From NCBI RefSeq assembly GCF_030272615.1, contig NC_081413.1, positions 331,881,302-331,945,301 on the forward strand: DNA of 64,000 nt, read 5' to 3'. Positions within the stretch are counted from its first letter, which is position 1. Each line of letters begins with the position of its first letter. The stretch is from Cryptomeria japonica. Lineage: Eukaryota; Streptophyta; Pinopsida; Cupressales; Cupressaceae. The notes under the pieces were generated by a model. It saw only the letters and a list, made by a program, of their open reading frames with translations, did not search any database and had not been told where the DNA came from. The position numbers and the translations under genes are program-made. Shown piece by piece: positions 48,401 through 60,500 of this stretch.

Positions 48401-49603
48401 ATACCTTTTAGCTTCAATCCTTATTTCTTCCTCCTTGACCAACTCCCCATTATCCACCATTAGTTTGGTTATCCTATTAGTTGTTTTATGCTTGATCATC
48501 GACATATGAAAGAATCTAGAATTCCTATCTCCTTCCTTAAGCCAAATGCATCTTGATCTCTGCTTCCAGAAAGTTTCCTCTTTAGCAATGATATCATGGT
48601 ATTTTTTGAGAATCTCATTTTCATCAGCAATGGACACAGTACTGAAACCATCCTTCTGAATTTGGGCTTGTATTTTCTTTAGGTCTTCCTGGACTTTACC
48701 TTTGGCCTCAAAGATATTCCCAAAGCTGGATTTATTCTAGAGTCTTATGTTATCCTTTACACTTTTAAGCTTCTTAACAACTCTATACATAGCAGTTCCC
48801 TCAACTTGGATACTCCACCATTTTTGAATATTACTTTTGATATCTAGGTGAAGGGTCCACATTTTTTCAAATCTGAAAGGGAAGTGTCTCCTTCTATTAA
48901 TTGAGTCAGCAATGAAGGTGATAGGAAAGTGATCTGACCCAACCCAAATGTAGGCCGACAGAGAACAGAAATAATGACTGTACCAGTCATCAGAGATGAG
49001 AGTCCTATCAAGTCGAACTTGGATAAGATCATTACCAGTTCTCCAGTTAGTCCAAGTGTAATTGCATCCCTATATTTCCACATTATTGAGAGCCTAAGAA
49101 TTAATGAAATCCATAAGGGCCAACCTACTTTCCAGCTAGGAGGGACTTCCTCCAAATTTTTCCTCCTCTCTCAAAGGAGTATTGAAGTCTCCCATAACCA
49201 ACTAGCTAAGATTTCTTAAGTTGTCCCTAGCTTATATAAGTTTCTTCCAGAAGGAATTTCTAGCTTTCAAAGTATTGGGAACATAAATGTTAGTGAGGAC
49301 CCATGAAGTACCATCTTTTAAATGCTCAAATTCGATACAAGATAAATTATTTTCTTGAATAAGAACATGTCCTTTGACAGTATTAAGGTTCCAGATGGTA
49401 GCTATGCCTCCTAAAGCACCTTCTGAACTACCACCACTAACATTACCATTTTTGAAAAACTTCAAAGATTCAACTTTTTCTCTACTCATTTTGGTTTCTT
49501 GAATTAGAAAAACATCAGGTTTATTGTCCCTTATCACATTCCTAATGATGTCATGTTTATGAGGATTATTGAGTCCTCTAATATTCCAAGAGATAATCTT
49601 CAT
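45417..49603 (-). pseudogene. L-E ORF2: endonuclease, reverse transcriptase, RNase H
   Basis: ATG at 49603 (MKIISWNIRGLNNPHK), two bases after the ORF1 TAA. Endonuclease (49603 to about 48880; QETKMS, NIYVPN, GDFNTPL, GSDHFPI). Reverse transcriptase (about 48280-47490; KAPGPDGFPMFFFQDFW, DKFRPISLCNSFYK, LKLDLSKTYDKVDW, RQGDPISPI intact, catalytic FVDDTIIM). Thumb 47338-46970 (LGLPMGIAPPNPFW, GGLGLRR). zf-RVT about 46740-46210 (CALCLQEEESVDHLVIHC). RNase H about 45970-45540 (KVNFDGAAKVNLG, EGDSN, SADWVAN). About 1,395 codons. Stops are mainly TAG at positions where L-A has Gln or Trp (for example 49070-49072, Gln in L-A). Confidence 0.93.
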
Positions 49604-49605
49604 AG

Positions 49606-51366
49606 TTACTTACCAATTCCTGACTCCTTAAGAGTCTTCTAGGTCCCATCTGCAATGTTCTTACTGGCCTCCTTGTCTCTGACTTTATGGTTAGAGGGTC
49701 GACCTAGGGAAGAGGAGATATACCCAACATCAACTTGAGCTATTCTATTGGATTTCCTTAGAAGAGAAGCCAAGTGAGTGGTTCCTTCTTGTTTCCGTGT
49801 TTTGGTATTTTCCACTCAGCATCTATCTCAAGAGCCGCTTCTGGGTTACTGAGGATTTTGGAAATTTCTTCTTCGTTACCCCAGTTAGGGATTTTGGAAG
49901 CATTTAAATCACTGTTAAATGTTTTTGAACTCTGGTCTGAGTCCGAAAGGTTCATACCCAGTATTGCACATTTTTGGGCTTCTTGAATTTCAGAACTTGG
50001 CATAAGAAGTGAAGAGTCAGTCTTTTCTTCTTGGGAGCCAGGGATCTCCCCCTCCTCAGGTTGGTCATATTTCTCTTTCAGTTCCTTTCCCATATAAGTG
50101 TCAACTACCACTTCAGCTATGTCATTTGAAGATTTAGTCTGATCTTTCAGTTCCTCTATTCGAGTAGTAACCGAGGTGTTGACTTTGGTTGACTCGTTTC
50201 TCAATACTTCCTGGGTTGATGGGCTAGAGATAGAAGTTGAGGAGACTTCCTTATTCTCCTCTAATGGATTAAAGCGATTATAGTCTTCTTCCTTATTCTC
50301 TGAGTTTTTAACTTGCCATACCATTTTTTTTGGAGCCTTTTGATTTTCAGTCTGGGGTTTAGACTGCTTGGATTCTGCCTTTGGCTTGATTGGACAGGAT
50401 TTTTCCTAGTGACCTACTTTTTTACAATGGAAGCAGGCAAAGGGGATAGATTCATATTCAATATTTTGTTTCCATGTTCCCAACTTTGATACTAGATCTA
50501 TTTGTTCCGGCATATCTGCGTCATGGGCTATCCCTACACAAAACCTAGCATGAGTGAGTCTCCTTTTTGAAGCTGTGACTGGGTCTATAGAGAGGAGTTC
50601 GCCAAAGGAGTTTGCAATTCCTAAGAAGATGCTTTCTGCCCAATATTCAAGAGGCAAATGTGGTAGCTTTACCCATACTAGAACTTGTGCCAAGAGAGAG
50701 TCATTCATGTTCAAATTTGGATGCCATTTTCGAAGAACCAAAGTTGTCTTTCCTACCATCCAGGGACTCCCACATAGAATCCTTAATTTGTCTTCTTCAC
50801 ATGAAAAATTAAAAGACAAGAGGCCTTTAGGTAAAGCCAAGATTTCAACATTACCCTTCAGGGCCCATTTTTCGTTTAATATAAGCCCTAACAACTTCAA
50901 TATTAGGATGTGAACCCATAAATTTGCCTACCAAGGAATTCGACATACTATTTATATTATGATCCAGAACCAGATCAGGAATAGAGATAGCGAACTTTCC
51001 ACCAGAAGGATCAGAAATATTCTTGACAGGAGGTCAAGAGGATTTACCAGATGGTTTAGTTCCAAAAAGGGAAGACCATTTTTTTGTTTCTTTTCTGCTC
51101 TCCAAGGAGTCATCACGTGGGATGGGCCCCCCGCTGGACCCCTCCCCCAAAAGCCCAGAGGAACCCTCTATCTTCTCTGGCAGAGTACCACCAATCTACG
51201 GGATGTCAACAACCTCTGGAATGTCTGGAGGCTTATCCTTCTCTCCTATGGGGCCAGCTACATTGTTCTGGCCACTCCCACCATTGGAACCAGAGTTCCC
51301 GCCTTGCAGAGAATTTGAATTTTGAATTCTCCCATTGCCGCTTCCTACTCCTCCTAGATCTCCCAT
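49606..51366 (-). pseudogene. L-E ORF1: DUF4283-like protein with zinc knuckle
   Basis: ATG at 51366 (MGDLGGVGSGNGRIQNSNS), the first after the TSD-defined 5' end. A Gly/Ser/Asn/Pro-rich N-terminus (51366 to about 51010), then the DUF4283-like domain (about 50960-50500; SLVGKFMGSHPNIEVVRAYI, LLSFNFSCEEDKLRILCGSPW, VLVWVKLPHLPLEYWAES). The zinc knuckle CFHCKKVGH-4-C (about 50433-50395) contains one TAG. A Ser/Glu-rich tail (50324-49758) ends KESGIGK at TAA 49608-49606. About 585 codons. At least one indel near 50880 and a few TAG stops. Predicted RNA-binding partner of ORF2. Confidence 0.88.
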
Positions 51367-51412
51367 CTCTGGAACCTCAACAATGAAACATGTTATGTCT
51401 TCCAGATATCCA

Positions 51413-51433
51413 CTATTAATGCCTATGTAGTTT
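51413..51433. repeat. Target-site duplication of L-E, right copy (21 bp)
   Basis: Perfect copy of 43356-43376, directly adjoining the 5' end of L-E. Confidence 0.95.
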
Positions 51434-53831
51434 CTATATGTTTATGTATGCTTTATACATTTTTGTATTTTCTAATATTTGGATAAATACATGTGATATT
51501 ACCTCTTTGAATAAATGAGATCGAGATGGAATTGTGAACTTGAAATGACTTTATAAAGTTAAGCAAAGTATTTTGCTCCTATCTTCATATGTAAGATGTA
51601 TGCATCTTGTTTGTCCTAGTATCATGTATTAGAATTAGATGTATGCATGTCAAACTACACAATATTCCATTACTCTTGCCAATATCACATTGCTAGACTT
51701 CCTCGTGTTGGGCTGGGTATCTTTCGTGTCATGAAAGATTCTGGGGAAGTGTAATTACTTCATGGTAGGGTGGAAACGCACTCAGATAATGTTCTCTCCC
51801 ATGATGTGCTCGAGGGAGACATATGTTGGGAGTTTTGTTAGGGTGGCCTTCATGATTTGTTCTTATGTATACAATATAATCAACCTTGAGGTCTAATGAA
51901 AGGTATATGTATCTCTATGTTTAGTCTTCTTATTGTTTTCTTACTCTAACTTTATGTCAAAATATGTAATTTTGTATCTCTATTCTTGTATATTTGGACA
52001 TGTGGCATCAATCTATGCTTGTTGATGTGTAATTTTGTGAATTATGTTAATTTGAAATTATGGTGGTCTTTACACTTTTACATTTTAAGGTGGACCCACA
52101 ATTGCGTTAAGTATCCTCTCCCCTTCCTTTGGGATCCTAGGTGTAAGAGAAAAGTACAATGAGCCCATCTTTTTTTTCTCTTTTGTAGAGAGAGCCTACC
52201 TTGGTAGGAAAAGAGGTATTCACCTTAAGGGACAACTCTAAGCAATGCTTTCCTTTGGTCCACTATATAAATGGTTTAGACTAAAGTTGAAACTATTTGG
52301 CGATGTTTATCTATATTGGTAATTCCCTAGTACCCACTTTCATGTGAGGTATATCAAACCCCTTTTATAGGGTTGAGATAAGCTCTTAAGTGAATCATTA
52401 TTATATGTATAGACATCAAACCCTTGAAGTTCCTCCACCATGAACCAATTATTTTAGTAGCCCAAATCTCATATTTATTGATTCAAGGAGTGTGGATCGC
52501 ACCCCAATGATACCCTCCATGTGCCATTCATTGTGAGAGAAAAAAATCCTCGATTATAAGTTTTTGAACCTTCAAGGTAACAAAAAAGTTATTTCTATGT
52601 CGTGTTAGGGGAGCAAGTGCTAGCTAATATCTATGTATTGGTAGTGTTTGTGGTATTCTATTGAGAGGTCCTCAACAAGTATCAACCATTTCCAACCTAG
52701 ATTATAAATGTTTGTAAATGTTTTCAAATTGTTAAGACTAGTGAATTCGAACATGGGCTAATCTAAGCCCCTCATATTTTACTTTGACTTTTTAGATTCA
52801 AACAACCATTATTCTAACATGTCTTATGTGAATGTTAAAACAATTTTTTCAATCATACACAACTCATTCAAAGTCTCAAATAAACATCCAAACACGATTG
52901 TCACAACAAACCAGTCTCAAAACTTTGTCAAACTCAAAAAGTTAGAATTTCAAAACATGAGAGATCAAAAAATATCACAAACTTTGGAATCTCATTTCAA
53001 CCATGTATAAGTGTCACTTTAGGATAAGCTTTGCATGGTCATCATCTTTCCTATGTCTTAAGTTCATTATTGCATTGTCTCAAAACTAGGTCATTATTTA
53101 GTTTAATCTCAAAATCTTTCATATTAGTTTATTGCATTTCCTTAGCGCATGTCCTTAGATTGCATTTAGATTCCCATAAGTAGATTCTAAAAATCCCAAA
53201 CATCAAGTCTTAAGGTTAAATCTTAGGTTACTACTAGGGAGTTTAGACCTCATCAACATCTATCCTTTATCACTATCACCAAGTCAAAACCCTAACTCAT
53301 CAGTCCAATGATAGGTATGACTTTGTCATTTGTCTAGAGACAGGTATGACTTTGTCATTTGTCCAACACAACAATAGGGTAATATCATGCAACCAAGTCT
53401 CGACCTCCTAATGCAGCTAGAATTTGGTATAGTTCAATTAGGGCCACTACCAAATTTTGAACTAAATTTCCTACCTAAGGAACTAGGATCCAGTAGTGTT
53501 CAACCAAGATCACCCTCAAACAAAACAATTAGTCAAAACCAAGTATCAATTTTGCATCCAAAACCTCAAAATATTTTCTCAAACATGGCTAGTCCTAACC
53601 CAAATTTAGATTGGTTAGAGAAAATGATGAGGTAAGCTAGCGCAACTATCCTTCCAATCAAAAGAGAATCTGAATCATACCAACCTTCATTTTCTTATGA
53701 TACCATGTAATCATTACAGCATTTATTCCCTAATTAAATCATTTCCTCTCCAATTCAATCAACATAAAAATCATGCCAACCTTCATTCTCTTATGAGACT
53801 GAACCTTCACAAACACCCTATCCTTCATATC
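51434..53831 (+). other. Old LTR-element sequence, no supported gene
   Basis: Continues the locus interrupted by L-E. Contains short plus-strand frames rich in Pro/Ser/Gln/Asn (53387-53635) like the low-complexity gag-side regions of decayed gypsy elements, and a 29-bp direct repeat (AGGTATGACTTTGTCATTTG at 53313 and 53342). No protease, RT or integrase motif seen. Confidence 0.5.
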
Positions 53832-54744
53832 TGTCACAACCCTCCCTTATCACTTTTGGATTTAAAATACAATTCTATTATATTTTTGATAAGCTATTTG
53901 AATGATTGAATAAATGTTATAAAAAGAATGAAAATAATAATACACACACACACACATGGAAAATATACATTATTTTTATTTATTTATTTTCCACATCCAA
54001 TTATGGCACATGTTGTAGGAAGAATAAGAAGCTTCTAGAGGATTCTCCACCACCTTGCATGTAACTCCCCCCACTAAGTCTAATCAATTTGCATGAAGTC
54101 CAAAATTGGGAAAGAATCTCCTTTTTAATGAAATTTTCTAGATAGTGGAATGGAGGGAATTTTCTTATAAAATTATATGCAAGTTTCAAAGAAGGGAGTT
54201 GATTTTGTTTTGAAGAAAATTTCCCAAGTTTTAGAAGTAGATCTTTTCTTTGGTAGTCTCATTTTTTGTTGCAGGAATTCTAAGTTGTGTTGAAGGATTT
54301 CTCTCAAGTTGCAAGGAAGGATCAAAAGGATAGCCAGTGGATTCAACATCAAGCTCGATAAACCAGGTTCTTTCCTTGTTATTTCACATTCACTTATGAG
54401 GAATTCGTATTTTTCAAAAAAAAATAGTTATAGATCTTCCTTTATATAAAGAAATTCTTTTATTAAAATTTAAATCTTTCATTTGGGGATAAATAATAAT
54501 GATAATGCTTTCATAGTTATTTATTTATTTTATTTCCCTTAAGAAAATATGCACAAGATCTTACTTTTTGATTTTTCTTTTTCCAAAGATTTTAGCAAAA
54601 AGAAAATCATATTCTTTTATTTGTTTAAAATCTCTCTCTTTCTGAGATTAAAATTCTTCCTGTGTGATTTGAATCTTTATTTCTTCCCTTTAATCCATCT
54701 CTCTGGTTTTTCGAATGGAATTCCGAATCTCATTCTTAAATCTC

Positions 54745-54838
54745 TCTGGGATTATTTTAAATCTCTCTGTGATTATTTCCTCTGTGATTATTTTAAATCT
54801 CTCTGTGATTATTCTAAATCTTTCTGTGATTATTAATT
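54745..54838 (+). repeat. Tandem repeat of about 24 bp (AAATCTCTCTGTGATTATT)
   Basis: Four to five imperfect copies of TTTAAATCTCTCTGTGATTATT in direct succession. They generate a shadow ORF with a repeated Leu-Cys-Asp-Tyr pattern. Confidence 0.85.
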
Positions 54839-54979
54839 AGATAAATCTCCCTATGAGTTGAACAAAGACCTCTCTGTGAATATTGGTTGAATAAAATCCT
54901 CCTCTGAATACTGGAAATGAATACTGGAAATAAACAATTCCCCTGTGAAATTTGGAAATAAACTCCCTGCCCGTGAATG

Positions 54980-55485
<506 letters not shown>

Positions 55486-57163
55486 AGTTTATTTCAAATG
55501 TTAATATATATTAATGTTACATTATAATTATATTAAACAACATTCAAATGTTAAAATATATTAATGTTGCATCTAATTATGGCACGGTCTTCGAAAAATA
55601 TTTGAAGGAATGACGGTAACGTGCAGGGGCGGCAGGTATTGTTACCGCCGGGGGTAGTGGACCGCAAGGGGTGATGGGATCCGTGGTCCCCACTCCCCCC
55701 CTATTTGCTAATAAAACAATAAAAAGAAAAGGGAATTCACTTATTTCATTTTTGTAAATAGTCTTTTTTATATATTCTTTTTAATTTGCAAATTAGAATT
55801 TTTAGTAATTACTTTGGGGTTAAATTTCAAGTTAATTGCTAACAATTAATTTTGTTTAAATTTTAATTTTAATTGTTAATAATTGCAATTTAGGAAATAA
55901 TAAATTCTTTCCTTAGTATAAATTTTAAGTTGTTGAATTTAACTTAGAAAAGTTTATAAATATTGGGGATTATTGTGTAGTGAATTCATGATTAAAGTAT
56001 CCTTGGTAAATTTTATATTGGTAAATTATATTGTATCAAATTCTTTTAATTAGAGTTATTCATTCCATTTAAGATCCATTGGGCATTTAGTTGGCCTTTA
56101 GCAATTAATTCACATTAATATGATTTGAATCGAATGCCTAAATTAATCACTATTTTTGGATTGCTTAATCATGCACGCAAGTTACACTATTCTTATATCA
56201 TGCAAATTACTTATAGATTAACTACATTTATTTGACGTTATCATCTCCATGCAAGTACACATGTAATTATTAATATGCAAGTTTTTCGTATGCAAGTTAT
56301 ATTTCAAGTTATGGTTTTTATTCTACATAATTCATCAAGTACTTATTTCAATCAATTAAAATTATGCATGTTCAATTAGTAATTGTTTTCAAGCATGATG
56401 TTTTCATAGCTTCTTAGTTAGAAAACTAAATAAAGGAAGATGGAAACCTAAACCTAGTAGCGTTCGGTATATATGGTGCCTCTGGGTCACGCTTACGGGT
56501 AATGCCATCATGTTGAACTACTGCACTTAACACCTAATAAAGCTACATCAATGACGTCTGTGGCATCGTCCCTATAAATCATCGGGGAGTAATAAGGGAC
56601 ACTTGGAAGTTAAAATCCAAGGGGCGGGTAATCCCCCTTGGATTGATAATCTAATAAGATAATTCTTAAATGATTTTTCATCTGTTGAGATAAACCATAG
56701 TAAACCCCCTTTAGGGTTGGTTAAGTAACATGCTTTTATGAAATTGATTTTTATCTTGAAGAGATATTGGTGATTGACAATTTGGTCAAGGGTGACACTC
56801 ATGATAGGTGTTAGGATGTAGTTGTTAGGCCACAAACAATAGGTCATATTGAGCCTGTGTTTAAGTGCTACCATCGTGGGTAGCAACCGCAGAGAAACTA
56901 TCTGGGACATTGACCCTAGAAAGGGTTGCGTACCCACTAATCAGTTTACATCAAACCATAGAAGTAGAAAATAGAACTGCATACTTTACGCCTTGATCCC
57001 GTGTCGAAGCGAGTATGTAGGCAGTCTTGGGATGGAGTTGTCCCTCATACTCAGGCGTTTGTGGGTGGGGTTTAGGCTTGGTAAAAGAAAGATTGAGTAA
57101 GAATCCTATTTTGAAAGATAAGATAATTAAATTGGAAAAAGTAATTCAATGCATACTCGGAAG

Positions 57164-57508
57164 GAATCCCGTATGGATTCGCTTGACTTCCCAAGGCTTT
57201 AAGCCAAATTCCAAGGCAGAATTCAAGTTTGTATTATGTTGTTTAATTACTCCTAAGGATGGCGACCTCGGTGTACTTCTATTAGAAGAGTGTAGTACTT
57301 AGTGAGTGGCTTAGGACCCGAATGGTCCCGATAAGCCTAAGTCTCTGGCCAGAGCACCTCCTATCCTGATTGGATAGATGCCTACCCCGTATGGGTAGAT
57401 GCCTATCCTGTATTGGATAGATGAAATCTTATGTCCCGTATGGACAAATGCCTAACCCGTATGGTTAGATGCTCATCCCGGATGGATGAATGCCTAATCC
57501 AAATGGAT
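57164..57508 (+). repeat. Cluster of short hairpins with conserved CC-CGTAT-GG core and covarying stems
   Basis: Perfect inverted repeats around a short loop: GAATCC/GGATTC (57164), GGACC/GGTCC (57314), CTATCC/GGATAG (57361), CTACCC/GGGTAG (57382), CTATCC/GGATAG (57403), TGTCC/GGACA (57432), CTAACC/GGTTAG (57452), TCATCC/GGATGA (57473), and a weak ATCC/GGAT (57497). The loop is CGTAT in four and a near relative in the others. Most of the units from 57361 on are separated by ATGC. The outer stem bases differ between units but always remain complementary. Confidence 0.9.
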
Positions 57509-57576
57509 GGATTCCCAGAGTATGCAATTGAATCAAACATAATGATTAAATTAAACACAAAAAAAAAAAAAAAAAA

Positions 57577-60500
57577 TGGTCAATTTTGTTGAGTTAATTA
57601 TGGTGGGTTATTACAATATCAGTCCAACTTACACATTGTCCAAAAACTATCCAATTTTCACATTTTCATCACCCCAATCCCAAACACAAAACTTGCAATT
57701 CACAAATACTTTCCACCAACCCCTACAAGAAAACATTTCAAACACATTCATCCAAATCTTAAATCAAAACTTAATCTCAAACCAAAACCAAACCTATTTC
57801 AACCAAATCCAAAATTAAAACCTAACCATGTTAGAGCCTCAAAATTATTCAAATTCTCCTCCAAAGAATAATTTCCTACTAAACCATCTCACAAAGGCTC
57901 TACAAGGCAAGTTTTATAATAAATATCAAAATAATATATGTCTAGCAATGACTTATCCTCCCAAGAAAAAATTGACTCTCAAGGAGCCTTCATGTCTCCT
58001 GCAATTCCTTCACCTCTTGAAGCTTCACAAGATCAATCCACGATATCTCCATCAAGTGATGCATCCAATGACACCTTTCAAATTTACCTGCAAGAAATAT
58101 CTACTAAAAAAATCCAATCTACTCCATTTCTTGATGCAAATCCCATCCATGAATCAAAAATCCTAGATCAAATGCCACTATATGCACCTTTTCCAAGAAA
58201 ACCCACTCTAGAGGGTCTCATTTCAAATCCATTTCCCTCATGCCAAAATAAGGACTCCTTCCATGATTCCCCCACACATATCCAAATTCCAACCCCACGT
58301 CAAGAGGATAATCTAAAGCATGAAAAAATAAGTCCTAAAACATATCGAGATCAAGATCCCAAAGCCTCTCCATAGCATCCAACATTTGACAAATATCTCA
58401 TTTCCCTCGATGATTCCACCATCCCTTTCATTCCATCCAAAATTATACCCTTCTATCTAAAGAGAAAAACATCCTTCCATATCCCATTCATACTCCACTC
58501 CCTAAGCAAGATCAAGATATCCTTTTCATTCTTTCCAATGATCCCATTGAAAGTTAAGAACAAAGCACCCTTAAAATGGAATTCAATGATCCTCCTCCTT
58601 GTCAAGATCAAAGTATCCCTTCATCTCCATTTCATAATCCTCCATATACCTTTCAAGATCCCACCTTTCCCCGTAATCAAATGGGTTCCTCCACCTTCAT
58701 CTGATCCAATTTACTCCACTAGTCTATCATTTCTTCCATACCATATCCCCCTCAAAATGGACTCGTCTCTAATTTCAAAAGCAAAAAATATCTAATTGGT
58801 AAATATATTTGTCAAAGTATGCATTATCAAGGCAAAGGGTTAGGCCTACATTATCAAAGCATCTTAAAACCCCTCTAGATCAAAGCAAATCTTGATGTTA
58901 ATAGCCTCAATTACATAGCTCACTCTCAAGACATTGTTATCCCTACTAAATCCCACATCCCTCCATCTAAATTCAAGCATGAATACAACCCTTCATCCCT
59001 TCCATTCATTTTAGGTCCTTATATCCCTCCATCCCCTATTCAGGATCAACAAAGGTACACATCTTTGACAATCTTCCCACAATCTACTTAAATCAACCCA
59101 TCTAAAAGACCTTCATATCATTCCTATACACCTACGAATTCCATTCTCCTTGAAAGCAATTTGGATGCCAAGCATAAAATTCATAGATCCAAAAATCCAC
59201 ATATATCCAAGGATCAACATGTCACATCTAAACAACGTGTAAAAACAAATAATTTTTTTATCCAAAAGCAAAAAGAAATACCAAAATGCCACAAAGGCCC
59301 ATCAAGCAAAAATAAAAATAAAAATTTATGTGGATTCCTGAGTTTCTCATAGAAGCAATGCATTCCAAAGAACCACAAAAGAAAGAAAAATAAAAAACCA
59401 TGTGGACTCCTAAAGAATAATCAAAATTGGTATCCAAAATTATTGTTCTTCCATCCAAACATCTCCCAATTTCCCAATCTATTCCTCCCTCACCTCCTTA
59501 ATCCATTTTGGGTCCTAATGTCCCAAAATCCATAGTTATCACTCCATCAAAATTTCAAAATCTAAAATCTACTTTTCCTCAATCACTCCACCACTCCTTA
59601 AGACGTGTGCCAATGTTGGTATTCCCAACATTTCCATCTCCTCATAAACAAATCTTCCAAAATCCCATCCATTATCCAACACCTCTTTTTCGCCCTTCCA
59701 TCCCTCCTATCCAATCCTTTGCATAAATCCTTACCCTAGTTCCATATCCTCACCCATCTCAATCCCATTTCATTATCCTACTAATGTCATTGAGCATACC
59801 TTCATAGCGATGATCTATTGTAGTACATTTTTCAAGGATACCATCCAAACAACAATGAGATGCTTGAGTCCTTCCTCCATCTCCCATCTTCTAAAAATAG
59901 TCAAAAGTAAAAAGAAAATGCATAAATAAGTAAAGAGAAATAATTTGTCCAATGGTGAAAACCTGGAAAATAGGCATCATGTGTAATCCATCATTCTACA
60001 TTTCTCTACACTCAATGGCAAGTTTTTCCACATTGTCCTACTGACTACATCTTCAATCATCCCTCATCCTCCACTATCCACCATCCTCTCTTCATCCATC
60101 TTTGATCTTAGCTAGGACAAGGATCTTCATAAGATGCATCATGCATCTTATTGACTCTAACTTATCCACACATTTCAATCCATGTCCTTTATCTTATCCA
60201 ATTCTTGCTTCCATCATCCATTGTCACCTTTGATCTTGCTTATCTTATGTGTATCTATCTCCATCTATACTCCCTTTTCCATCCTTGATCTTGATCAAAA
60301 CTAAGCACAAAAAGAAAAATGCAAAAACAGGGTTTCAAAAATCTCTTGACATGTTCCTTCATGTAGACCACATGCCATTGCCTTATTTTCAAATCCCTTA
60401 GCTTGGATAACCATGTTATCCCATTGCGAGATAGTCCTTGGAAACCAACTCAACTCTAATTCCATAATAATTTACCTCCATCTTTATCCTATCCATCTCC

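Larger units (their letters stand above)
43377..51412 (-). mobile_element. LINE L-E (L1 clade with third ORF), full length, best-preserved copy
   Basis: About 8.0 kb, bounded by a perfect 21-bp TSD starting CTATTAATGCC (43356-43376 and 51413-51433). 5' UTR of only about 46 nt, then ORF1 (51366-49606), ORF2 (49603-45417), ORF3 (45430-43547) and a 3' UTR of about 170 nt ending TTAATCAAAA without a long poly(A). The TSD fixes both ends, so ORF3 is inside the element and was mobilised with it. Confidence 0.95.

Noticed and set aside
57361-57508. CRISPR-like array
   Set aside because: Units are short, spacers are a fixed ATGC rather than unique sequence, and the context is plant transposon DNA. 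The palindromic units are better described as a hairpin repeat.
58797-58880. G-patch-like stretch as evidence for a host RNA-binding gene
   Set aside because: It sits in low-complexity gypsy-like interior and parallels the G-patch-like segment of the first LTR element.
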